Shown one piece after another: positions 25,327 to 33,170 of a DNA stretch of 64,000 nucleotides. Position 1 is the stretch's first letter. The number at the start of each line of letters is the position of its first letter. The notes under the pieces are model-generated. The model did no database searches and was not told the origin of the DNA. It worked only from the letters and a program-made list of their open reading frames with translations. The position numbers were made by a program, and so were the translations under genes. The DNA comes from Kitasatospora phosalacinea. Lineage in GTDB: Bacteria; Actinomycetota; Actinomycetes; Streptomycetales; Streptomycetaceae. The DNA lies in the NCBI RefSeq assembly GCF_000716545.1, contig NZ_JNWZ01000020.1:1-64000 (forward strand), written 5' to 3'.

Positions 25327-26196
25327 CTACGCGTGGGCCGCCCAGCGGATGGCGTCGGTCATCTCCTTGAGGGAGCCGAAGTGGGCGGCGCCCGGTTCGA
25401 GGTAGAGCTGGGCGCCGGGGATGTGGTCGGCGAGCCAGGCGGAGTGGCCGACGGGGGAGAACCTGTCGTCGGCGCCGTGCCAGAGGCGGACCGGGACGCG
25501 GATGGTGTCGACGGTGAAGCCCCAGTCGGCGATGAAGGCCAGGACGTCGTCGATCCAGCCGTCGGCGCCGTAGCGGAAGGCCTGGCGGTAGGTGGAGTGC
25601 AGCATCCGGCGGATGCCGATGTCGGCGACCACGGTGCGGTCCGGCGGGGAGAGCTCGGGGACCAGGTTGCGGATCAGCTGGGCCGGGTCGCGGCGGATCA
25701 CCCGGGAGCGGAGCTGGAACTGGCCGGCGATCCGGGGCTGGCCCAACTCGGCCTGCCGGTAGGCGCGTTCGTTGGAGGCGGTCATGCCGGCGAACCAGTC
25801 GAGGCCCTCCGCGTGGCGGGGGGCCAGCGAGACCTGGGTGGCGGCCCGGCGGACCCGGTCGGGGAGCAGCGCGGCGCAGGCGAGCGCGTGCGGGCCGCCG
25901 CCGGAGCGGCCGACCACGGCGAAGCGGTCGAGCCCGAGGGCGTCGGCGATCACCGTGACGTCGGCGGCCGCGGCGGCGACGTCGCGGCCGGGCAGCCGGG
26001 TGGACTCGCCGTAGCCGGGGCGGTCGAAGGAGATCAGCCGCACCCGCATCCGGGCCAGCACGGCGCTGCGCGGGGCGGGGCCGACCCGGCTGCCGGGAGT
26101 GCCGTGCAGCAGGAACACCGGGCTGCCGGAAGGGTCCCCGGACGTGTCGACGGCCAGGACGCCGCCGTCCGGCGTCTCGATCCTCCGTATCGCCAC
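25327..26196 (-). CDS. Alpha/beta hydrolase
   Basis: Predicted 289-residue alpha/beta-hydrolase-fold enzyme. It has the oxyanion-hole motif FLLHGTPGSR, the nucleophile elbow VVGRSGGGPHA (S98), a late acid in WHGADDRFSP and the histidine in PGAAHFGS. The substrate is unknown; the closest general class is epoxide hydrolase/esterase-like. The GTG start has CAGGAGGG upstream. It lies 13 nt after the DUF4231 gene on the same strand, so the two form an operon convergent with the fxs genes. Confidence 0.85.
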   Translation of the reverse strand: MAIRRIETPDGGVLAVDTSGDPSGSPVFLLHGTPGSRVGPAPRSAVLARMRVRLISFDRPGYGESTRLPGRDVAAAAADVTVIADALGLDRFAVVGRSGGGPHALACAALLPDRVRRAATQVSLAPRHAEGLDWFAGMTASNERAYRQAELGQPRIAGQFQLRSRVIRRDPAQLIRNLVPELSPPDRTVVADIGIRRMLHSTYRQAFRYGADGWIDDVLAFIADWGFTVDTIRVPVRLWHGADDRFSPVGHSAWLADHIPGAQLYLEPGAAHFGSLKEMTDAIRWAAHA

Positions 26197-26209
26197 GCGA
26201 CCCTCCTGC

Positions 26210-27172
26210 TCAGCTGGGGATGTCGAGGCTGCGCACCTCGCGGCGCGCCTGCCAGGTGGTGTGCTCCCGGGAGATGGCGTCCTCGGCGTCCCGGGCGAGC
26301 CGGGCCCAGGTCTCTTCGGCGTCCGCGGAGCCGAGGTCGACGGAGGCCAACTGGGCCTCCACTTTGGCGAGTTCGGCGGCAGCCAGGGTGTAGGCGGCGG
26401 CCTGCGGGCGGTACTGGCGCAGCTGGGCCCAGGCGGAGACGGAGGCGGCGACGGCGGAGACCGCGCCGAGCGCGTCGAAGCCGAACTGGCCGAGGGCGCG
26501 CAGCACGGCGAGCAGCAGGCCGACGGCGGGGAGCACGATGGCGAGCCGGCCGACCCGGCGGGTGGCGTTGCGGCACTGGATGGCCTTGGCCTGGTACCAC
26601 TGGCGCTGGCTCTGCACCCGCTCGCGCAGGTAGACCTCGCGGCGGACCGGGAGCGGCTGCTCGCGCAACCGCTCCATGGTGTCGGTGATCTGCGGGTGCC
26701 GGGCCGGGGCGCGCCAGCCGCGCAGCTCCTCGGTGACGCCGGGGGAGACCAGGTCGGTGTCGAACTCGCCCAGGATGCCGGAGAGTTGGACGTCGTAGAG
26801 GCGCTCGGCGTCGGGCAGCTTGCGCGGCGGCGGCTGGTAGGAGTCGGCGCGCACCGCGTACTTCCACACCAGCGTCTTCACCGACTCGGCGACCGCCCGG
26901 CCGTCGTACCAGAGCCGCTGCGGGTTCTGCCGGGCGACGGTGACGGCGATGAACAGCGCGCCGAGGTAGGCGATGGCGGCGGTCCAGGCCCAGAGCGGGC
27001 CGTCCGCGGAGCCGGCGAAGGCCGCGCCGATCAGCAGCAGCAACTCCCAGCGGGAGAGCGCCACCGCCCTGGCCTGGCCCTGGAGGGACGCGCCGTCGGC
27101 GGCCCAGAAGACGCGCGGGAGCAGGTCCTGCTCCCGCACGAAGCCGATCGAACGCCCCGCCCCAGCCGCCAT
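26210..27172 (-). CDS. DUF4231 (SLATT-like) membrane protein
   Basis: Predicted 320-residue membrane protein with two hydrophobic pairs: WELLLLIGAAFAGS and WAWTAAIAYLGALFIAV around 45-80, and LAIVLPAVGLLLAVL plus FDALGAVSAVAASVSAW around 205-250. Helical segments follow (AQLRQYRPQAAAYTLAAAELAKVEAQLASV). This layout matches DUF4231, a member of the SLATT group of membrane proteins predicted to be pore-forming effectors in nucleotide-triggered conflict systems. It heads a two-gene operon with the hydrolase and faces the TIR/NB-ARC genes of the fxs locus. Confidence 0.75.
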   Translation of the reverse strand: MAAGAGRSIGFVREQDLLPRVFWAADGASLQGQARAVALSRWELLLLIGAAFAGSADGPLWAWTAAIAYLGALFIAVTVARQNPQRLWYDGRAVAESVKTLVWKYAVRADSYQPPPRKLPDAERLYDVQLSGILGEFDTDLVSPGVTEELRGWRAPARHPQITDTMERLREQPLPVRREVYLRERVQSQRQWYQAKAIQCRNATRRVGRLAIVLPAVGLLLAVLRALGQFGFDALGAVSAVAASVSAWAQLRQYRPQAAAYTLAAAELAKVEAQLASVDLGSADAEETWARLARDAEDAISREHTTWQARREVRSLDIPS

Positions 27173-27309
27173 CCCCGCCCCCGCAGCGCAGTCCCACCGG
27201 TTCCCGGGAGTCCTTCCCGGTGCCGGGCGAACTTACGCGGGCGGAACCGGAGTTGGCCGAATGGGGCGGGTCGGCGGGTCGGCGGGGCCGCCGGGAAGGT
27301 GGCGGGGCC

Positions 27310-28059
27310 TCACCAGGCGTAGAAGATCCGCTCCGCGTTGTCGGCGATCACCTTGTTGTTCCACTCGGTGCCGCCGTCCACGTTGCCGGAGCGGAACAGC
27401 GGCGGGGTGATGCCCCGGTCGGCCAGCTTGGCGATCGCCGAGGCCACCACCGACTGCATCAGCGCGCTGGTGGTGATGGTGGACACCGAGCCGAACGGGG
27501 CGCCCGCGCCGGGGTGGTCGAGCTCGCCGTCACCGATCCCGATCTTGCTGTCCAGGACGACGTCGCAGTTGTCCTTGAGGTAGGTGCCGGAGGAGTGGTT
27601 GGAGGTGACCGCGCCGGGATAGGCCAGCGAGGTCACGCCGATCACCCTCATGCCGCGGTCGCGGGCGTGCCGGGCCAGCTCGACCGGCATCACCTGGCGG
27701 CCGGAGAGCGAGATCACGAACAGCAGGTCGCCGCTGCGGGCCGGGGTGAGGTCGAGCGTGGTGGTGGCCAGCCCGGAGACCCGCTCCAGGGCGCTGCCCA
27801 GGTGGGCGGGCATCACGTTGACGCCGGTCATCCCGGGCACGTTGAGCAGGTTCATCACCACCAGGCCGCCGGCCCGGTAGACCACGTCCTGGGCGGCCAG
27901 CGAGGAGTGCCCGGCGCCGTAGGTGAAGATCCGCCGGCCGTGCTCGACGGCCTCCGCCAGCAGCTCCGCGGCGGCCTCGATGTTCTCCCCCTCCTCGGTG
28001 CGGATCCGCTCCAGGTGGGCCACGGCGGCGTCCAGGTACCGGCCGACCAGTTCGCTCAT
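27310..28059 (-). CDS. SIS domain sugar-phosphate-binding protein
   Basis: Predicted 249-residue cytosolic SIS-fold protein (UPF0309-type), the fold of sugar-phosphate isomerases and deaminases. It shows RIFTYGAGHSSLAAQDVVYRAGG and GDLLFVISLSGRQVMPVELARHARDRGMRVIGVTS (the SIS phosphate-binding loop), and DGELDHPGAGAPFGSVSTIT. The start MSELVGRY follows GGAGCAGAG; a longer frame to 28128 is less likely. It is divergent from dmdR1 with a 198-nt spacer, an arrangement common in streptomycetes. Substrate unknown. Confidence 0.87.
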   Translation of the reverse strand: MSELVGRYLDAAVAHLERIRTEEGENIEAAAELLAEAVEHGRRIFTYGAGHSSLAAQDVVYRAGGLVVMNLLNVPGMTGVNVMPAHLGSALERVSGLATTTLDLTPARSGDLLFVISLSGRQVMPVELARHARDRGMRVIGVTSLAYPGAVTSNHSSGTYLKDNCDVVLDSKIGIGDGELDHPGAGAPFGSVSTITTSALMQSVVASAIAKLADRGITPPLFRSGNVDGGTEWNNKVIADNAERIFYAW

Positions 28060-28257
28060 CTCTGCTCCGTCCGAGCTCGGGGCGGCCGGGTGGTCCAGAC
28101 CGCTCTGGGAGAAAGCTACGGCGTGCACGGTGGCCCGCGCCGGGCGCGGCTGTCAACAGCCACGAAAGAGGGCGGGCATAGCGGGCGCGCGCATCCGGTT
28201 GTCACCTCGGTACGTCAGAATTGGCGGTGAGGACACCGAAGAACGGAGCCAGGGGCG

Positions 28258-28947
28258 ATGTCAGGGCTGATCGACACCACTGAGATGTACCTCCGCACCA
28301 TCCTGGAGCTGGAGGAGGAAGGCATCACCCCGATGCGCGCCCGGATCGCCGAGCGGCTGGAGCAGTCCGGCCCGACGGTGAGCCAGACGGTGGGCCGGAT
28401 GGAGCGGGACGGGCTGCTCCAGGTCGCCGAGGACCGCCACCTCGAACTGACCGGTGAGGGCCGCAAGTTGGCCGTCCGGGTGATGCGCAAGCACCGGATC
28501 GCCGAGTGCCTGCTGGTGGACGTGATCGGCCTGGAGTGGGAGCAGGTCCACGAGGAGGCCTGCCGCTGGGAGCACGTGATGAGCGAGACGGTCGAGCGCA
28601 AGGTGCTCGCGATGCTCGGCCACCCCACCCAGTCCCCGTACGGCAACCCGATCCCGGGCCTGGACGAGCTCGGCGACACCAAGGCCGAGGGCGAGGGCTT
28701 CGACGCCGGGCTGGTCACGCTGGAGGCGGTCGCCGCCAAGGACGGGACGGACGTGGTGGTCCGCCGGATCGGCGAGCCGATCCAGACCGACGGCGAGCTG
28801 ATGCGCACCCTGCGCCGGGCGGGCGTCCGCCCGGGGGCGACGGTGCGGGTCTCCCCGGCGGCCGGCGGCGTGCTGGTCGGCACCGGCGAGAGCGCGGCCG
28901 AGCTCGGCAAGGAGATCGCCGCGCACGTATTCGTCGCCCAGCCGTAG
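28258..28947 (+). CDS. dmdR1: DtxR-family iron-dependent repressor (DmdR1/IdeR type)
   Basis: Predicted 229-residue metal-sensing repressor of iron uptake and siderophore genes. All metal ligands of the family are present at the expected positions: M10, C102, E105 and H106 for the primary site and H79, E83 and H98 for the ancillary site. The winged helix (ARIAERLEQSGPTVSQTVGRMERDGLL), dimer domain and C-terminal SH3-like domain (GATVRVSPAAGGVLVGTG) are all there, at standard length. ATG follows GGAGCCAGGGG. I see no match to an iron box directly upstream. A perfect terminator follows. Confidence 0.95.
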   Translation: MSGLIDTTEMYLRTILELEEEGITPMRARIAERLEQSGPTVSQTVGRMERDGLLQVAEDRHLELTGEGRKLAVRVMRKHRIAECLLVDVIGLEWEQVHEEACRWEHVMSETVERKVLAMLGHPTQSPYGNPIPGLDELGDTKAEGEGFDAGLVTLEAVAAKDGTDVVVRRIGEPIQTDGELMRTLRRAGVRPGATVRVSPAAGGVLVGTGESAAELGKEIAAHVFVAQP

Positions 28948-29452
28948 CGGCCCGGGAACGGAACGGCAGCGGCGGCAGGGCCCGGTGTCCCCACACCGGG
29001 CCCTGCCGCCGTTCCCCCGGCCGTGCGCGGCTCCCCGGCCGCGCCCGACCGCCCTCCCCGGGCTCCCCGCCCGTTCCCTCCCCGGCTCCCCTCCTGCTCC
29101 CTCCCACTGCCGCGTTCGGCTTCCCCGTCCGAACGCCCTCCCGGCAGCCCCCGCGCTCTCGGTCCGTCCGCTCCCTCCGCTCGTTCGACCCCGTGCCGAC
29201 GCTGAGGATGATCCCCTCGGCAACCGCGGCCAATCCTTGAGCGATGTCACCCGATCGGTGGGCTTCCCCCGTTGACCTGCGGGTATGACGACCGGTTCCG
29301 GAAGATCGCGCTCCGGACGGGCGGGACGGCGGGCCGCGGCACGCGAACGGCGGGCCCCGCCCCCAGGTCGGGGGGCCGGGCCCGCCACGGCCGCGCGGGG
29401 TGCCGCGCGGACAACGCCCCCGCCGGGATCGGCCGGGGCACGCTCGGAAGGC
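28948..29452. other. Gene-free convergent interval after dmdR1
   Basis: 505 nt between the stops of dmdR1 (+) and the prim-pol gene (-). It starts with a strong terminator, then a very C-rich stretch encoding no plausible protein, then a TTGACC at 29274 resembling a -35 without a matching -10. No RNA was recognised. Confidence 0.5.
28971..29010 (+). terminator. Intrinsic terminator of dmdR1
   Basis: Perfect 18-bp stem, GGCGGCAGGGCCCGGTGT and its complement around a CCCC loop, 24 nt after the dmdR1 stop. It lacks a long T tract, as is common in streptomycetes. Confidence 0.85.
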
Positions 29453-30157
29453 TCAGCGCACGGCGGCCGCCGTGCGCTGCACGGGGCGCGGGGCCGAGGC
29501 CTCGCGCCCGCAGGCGTACGCGAGCGGGCTGACCAGCTCCACCGCGTCCGGCAGCCAGCGGTTCAGCGCGGACGGCGGCCGGGCCCACTGCGCGGACGCG
29601 TACCCGCCGACCCGGGACGGCGGGGCCACCACCCAGTCGCCCTCGCCGCGCGCCACCAGGTCGAGCCGGTCCGCCGACCAGCCGATCTGCCGGAGCATGT
29701 CCGGCAGCTTGTCGACCACCCCGGGCAGCACCAGGAAGTGCAGCCGCCGCCCGGTGCGCCCGGGCGAGGCCGGGACCGCGACCACCGGGCCCAGCTGCAG
29801 CCCCATCCGCTCCATCCGGGCCAGCGCCAGGCAGCCCGCCACCTCCGGCACGTCCAGCACGTCGAACGCCCGGCCGGTGGGCAGCAGGATCGAGGCCTCC
29901 GGGTGCTCCGTCCACCACTTGCGGACCACCCCGGGCCCGGCGCTCGCCCGGAGCCGCCAGTCCTCGCCGAGGGGGTGCGCGCCGGGGAGCGCGCAGCGCT
30001 CCTCACCACAGGAGCAGCGGACCGGGCCGTCGCCGTCGAGCAGCCAGGCGCCCGGCGCGACCTCCCAGTGCCGGTCCTCGGCGTAGCGGACGGCTTCGAG
30101 CAGCAGCGGCGGCAGGTTCGGTTCGGGGGCTCCCGGGGTGTTGTCCACGTGCTGCAC
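29453..30157 (-). CDS. Bifunctional DNA primase/polymerase N-terminal (prim-pol) domain protein
   Basis: Predicted 234-residue protein made almost only of the prim-pol N-terminal domain. Seen: RYAEDRHWEVAPGAWLLDGDGPVRCSCGEERCALPGAHPLG, a four-cysteine/histidine zinc-like cluster; VVRKWWTEHPEASILLPTGRAFDVLDVPEVAG, which carries the acidic pair; and a typical RRLHFLVLPG strand. The helicase part seen in plasmid primases is absent, so the activity is uncertain. It is chromosomal in streptomycetes next to dmdR1 and the regulator below. The GTG start has no Shine-Dalgarno sequence. A 26-bp palindrome overlaps its stop codon. Confidence 0.83.
   Translation of the reverse strand: MQHVDNTPGAPEPNLPPLLLEAVRYAEDRHWEVAPGAWLLDGDGPVRCSCGEERCALPGAHPLGEDWRLRASAGPGVVRKWWTEHPEASILLPTGRAFDVLDVPEVAGCLALARMERMGLQLGPVVAVPASPGRTGRRLHFLVLPGVVDKLPDMLRQIGWSADRLDLVARGEGDWVVAPPSRVGGYASAQWARPPSALNRWLPDAVELVSPLAYACGREASAPRPVQRTAAAVR
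29454..29479. repeat. 26-bp perfect palindrome at the prim-pol stop codon
   Basis: CAGCGCACGGCGG followed directly by its complement, starting within the TGA stop codon of the minus-strand gene. It could form a cruciform or a terminator-like hairpin with no designed loop. Confidence 0.6.
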
Positions 30158-30412
30158 AACTACCGTCCGTGAATGCGGGTTACGGCCCGGGGCCGAACGC
30201 TTCGAACGGCGCGCGCGATGTCACCCGGGACGGTGATCCTGGTCAAAACCGGTCGGCCGAGCAGGGGCGGTAACGGGCGCAGTGGGGGCGCACGGAGGCA
30301 TTCACCCGGGCGCGTGGGGAGCGGGTACGTCACCGTGGGTATTCCGCATGGTGTTGCACATTCGTCGCCCTCCGGTCGGGTCCGGACGGCGTTGGGGAGG
30401 CGGAAAAATCCC

Positions 30413-31789
30413 ATGGCCGCGAGACCACTCGTCGCACGAGAGCCGAACGAGCGCCTGCAGCAGCTGATCCAGGAGGCGGGCTGCTCCAACGCGGGCCTGG
30501 CCCGCCGGGTCAACCTCTGCGGAGCAGAACACGGACTGGACCTGCGCTACGACAAGACCTCCGTCGCCCGCTGGCTGCGCGGGCAACAACCACGCGGGCA
30601 GGCGCCCGCGGTGATCGCCGAGGCGCTCGGCCGCAAACTCGGCCGCGGCGTCACGGTGGACGAGATCGGCATGGCCGACGGCAAGAGCCTCAGCTCCGCC
30701 GTCGGCCTCCAGTTCGCGCCCAGCCTGGGCGCCGCGCTGGAGCAGATCTGCGAGCTGTGGCGCAGCGACGTCGGCAAGCGGGACTTCCTGGCCGGCACCA
30801 CCGTCGCGGCCTCCGCGCTGGTCGAGCCCAGCCGGGACTGGCTGATCACCCCGCCGGACCCGGTGGTCGCCCGCACCGGCGGCACCCGGGTCGGCCTGGC
30901 CGACGTCGCGGCGATCCGGGCCACCACCCAGATGCTGGTCGACCTCGACCACCGCTTCGGCAGCGGCCACGTCCGCCCGGTCGTGGTGCACTACCTCAAC
31001 AGCGTGGTCTCCGGCTTCCTCGGCGGCTCCTACCGCGACGAGACGGGGCGTCAACTCTTCGGCGCCGTCGCCCGGCTGACCGAGCTGGCCGGCTACATGG
31101 CGGTCGACACCGGCCAGCCCGGCCTCGCCCAGCGGTACTACATCCAGGCGCTGCGCCTGGCCCAGGCCGCCGACGACCGCGGCTACGGCGGCTACGTGCT
31201 GGCCGCCTCGATGAGCCACCTGGCCGCGACGCTCGGCAACCCCCGGGAGATCGCCCAACTCGCCCGCGCCGCCCAGGAGGGCGCCCGCTCGGTGGCCACC
31301 CCCACCGCGATGGCGATGTTCTACGCCGCCGAGGCCCGGGGCCACGCCCTGCTCGGCGACGCGTACGCCTGCGAGAGCGTCGCGGCCAAGGCGCTGGCCG
31401 CGATGGAGCAGCGCAACCCCGCCGACGACCCCGACTGGATCGTCCACTTCGACGAGGCGTACCTCGCCGACGAGTTGGCGCACTGCCACCGGGACCTGCA
31501 GCAGGGCGAGCGGGCCGAGCACTACGCCCGCACCGCGCTCGAACTGCACCCCGCGCACCGGGTCCGCCGCCGGGCCGTCGACCTGGTCCTGCTGGCCACC
31601 GCCCAGCTCCAGCAGCGGGACCTGGAACGCGCCTGCGAGACCGGCACCGAGGCGGTCCGGCTGCTCAGCGGACTGCGCTCCAACCGAGGCGTCGAGTACC
31701 TGGACGACTTCCGCAGCCGGCTGGAGCCGTACCGGGGGCACCGCGCGGTGCGCGAGTTCCACGCCCGGATGGACGGGGAGGCGGCGTGA
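30413..31789 (+). CDS. NsdA-like HTH/TPR regulator
   Basis: Predicted 458-residue protein. The N-terminus (NERLQQLIQEAGCSNAGLARRVNLCGAEHGLDLRYDKTSVARWLRGQQP) is a helix-turn-helix module; the rest is alpha-helical with TPR-like pairs (LAGYMAVDTGQPGLAQRYYIQALRLAQAADD; GERAEHYARTALELHPAHRVRRRAV). This is the arrangement of the NsdA/NsdB group, several of which repress antibiotic production or sporulation in Streptomyces. The ATG follows GGGGAGG at a long spacing of about 12 nt. It is divergent from the prim-pol gene. The target genes are unknown. Confidence 0.8.
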   Translation: MAARPLVAREPNERLQQLIQEAGCSNAGLARRVNLCGAEHGLDLRYDKTSVARWLRGQQPRGQAPAVIAEALGRKLGRGVTVDEIGMADGKSLSSAVGLQFAPSLGAALEQICELWRSDVGKRDFLAGTTVAASALVEPSRDWLITPPDPVVARTGGTRVGLADVAAIRATTQMLVDLDHRFGSGHVRPVVVHYLNSVVSGFLGGSYRDETGRQLFGAVARLTELAGYMAVDTGQPGLAQRYYIQALRLAQAADDRGYGGYVLAASMSHLAATLGNPREIAQLARAAQEGARSVATPTAMAMFYAAEARGHALLGDAYACESVAAKALAAMEQRNPADDPDWIVHFDEAYLADELAHCHRDLQQGERAEHYARTALELHPAHRVRRRAVDLVLLATAQLQQRDLERACETGTEAVRLLSGLRSNRGVEYLDDFRSRLEPYRGHRAVREFHARMDGEAA

Positions 31790-31962
31790 GCCGTTCCGGC
31801 GGCCGCCGGAACGTGAATCAATAGCACAGAACAGCGGCCCGCGTAGTCACCTGTGCCGGTGAACGGGTACCGTGGCCTCGCAGTTGTGGTCCGCCGTCAG
31901 CAACCCGGCGGGGCAACCGAGAGGCCCGGGATCCCGGTGCCGTGCACAGGTGAGGAATCGCG

Positions 31963-33066
31963 TTGAGCCAGCGCCGCTCGTATCCCAACTCCGGCGACTT
32001 CAATCTGGACGACCTGTTCCGCCCGGAGCCCGCCGCAGACGGTCAGGGCAGTCCGGCGCAGGCCGCCGCGCAGCCCCCGTACGCCCAGCCGCAGTCGCAG
32101 GCCCCCGTCCCCCAGCAGCAGTCCGCGCCGCCGCTCGGCCAGAGCGGCAGCCCCGAGTACTGGGGCACGCCCCCGCAGCAGGCCGGGACGGCCCCGCAGC
32201 AGCCCGCGCCGGGCGACGAGGGCGCCACCCAGTACCTGCCGCCCTACCCGGCCGGCGGCCCGGCCGTCGGCGGCGCCGCCCAGCCCGCCCCGCCGGCCTT
32301 CGCGCAGCAGCCCCAGCCGGCCCCCTACGCGGCCCAGCCGACGTACGGCGGCGGGGGCTACGGCGCCCCGCAGCAGGGGTACGCCCCCGCGCCCGACGGC
32401 TACCCGCAGCAGGCCGCGGACGGCGGCCGCCGCAAGCCCAACACCAAGGTGCTGATCGGCGCGGGCGTGGCCGGCGTCGCGCTGGTCGCGGTCCTGGTCG
32501 GCGTGCTGGCCAGCGGCGGCGACAAGAAGGACAAGGACACCGCGAAGGGCGGAGCCACGTCCGGCCAGAGCGTCGCCGCCCCCAGCCCGAACGGCGGCAA
32601 CGCCGCGGTCACCCCCGAGATGAAGGCCCAGGCGCAGGCCCTGTCCGACCTGCTCGGCACCGCCAGCGCCGGCCGCACCTCGGTGGTCAACGCGGTCGCC
32701 GCGGTCGGCAAGTGCCAGAACCTGCCCGACTCGCAGGCCGCGCTCGCCTCGGCCGCGAGCCAGCGGCAGGGCCTGCTGACCAAGCTCGGCGCCCTGAAGG
32801 TCGACCAGCTCACCGAGGGCGCGGAGCTGGTCAAGCAGCTCCAGGCGGCCTGGCAGGCGTCCGCCACCGCCGACTCCGAGTACGCCCAGTGGGCCGGCGA
32901 CCTGGTGGCGGGCTGCGACCCGGCCAAGGCCAAGGACAACGCGCACCTGCGCAACGGCGACGCGGCGAGCGGCACGGCCACGACGGCGAAGAAGCAGGCC
33001 TCCGAGCTGTGGGGCACGATCGCCACGAAGACGGGGCTGCCGGCCAAGAGCGCCGGAGAGCTCTGA
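31963..33066 (+). CDS. Single-span membrane protein with Pro/Gln-rich cytoplasmic tail
   Basis: Predicted 367-residue protein of unknown function. Residues 1-155 are Pro/Gln/Ala-rich and disordered (AQPPYAQPQSQAPVPQQQS). One transmembrane helix follows (VLIGAGVAGVALVAVLVGVL, about 161-183). The remaining region is extracytoplasmic, with a helical segment (QALSDLLGTASAGRTSVVNAVAAVGKCQNLPDS) that has two cysteines able to pair (KCQN and GCDP). The TTG start has GAGGA 6 nt upstream. It resembles a conserved streptomycete membrane protein family without an assigned role. Confidence 0.8.
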   Translation: MSQRRSYPNSGDFNLDDLFRPEPAADGQGSPAQAAAQPPYAQPQSQAPVPQQQSAPPLGQSGSPEYWGTPPQQAGTAPQQPAPGDEGATQYLPPYPAGGPAVGGAAQPAPPAFAQQPQPAPYAAQPTYGGGGYGAPQQGYAPAPDGYPQQAADGGRRKPNTKVLIGAGVAGVALVAVLVGVLASGGDKKDKDTAKGGATSGQSVAAPSPNGGNAAVTPEMKAQAQALSDLLGTASAGRTSVVNAVAAVGKCQNLPDSQAALASAASQRQGLLTKLGALKVDQLTEGAELVKQLQAAWQASATADSEYAQWAGDLVAGCDPAKAKDNAHLRNGDAASGTATTAKKQASELWGTIATKTGLPAKSAGEL

Positions 33067-33093
33067 GCCGCCCGGTACGGACCGCAACGACGG

Positions 33094-33124
33094 AGCAGGG
33101 GCGCGGGAGACCCGCGCCCCTGCT
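33094..33124. terminator. Terminator between convergent genes
   Basis: AGCAGGGGCGCGGG, AGA loop, and the 14-nt complement, between the membrane protein stop and the stop of the solute-binding protein gene on the other strand. Confidence 0.75.
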
Positions 33125-33170
33125 GTTCCCGTCGTTCCCGCCGTCCCCCGAGCCCCGGGCCCCGGGCGCG

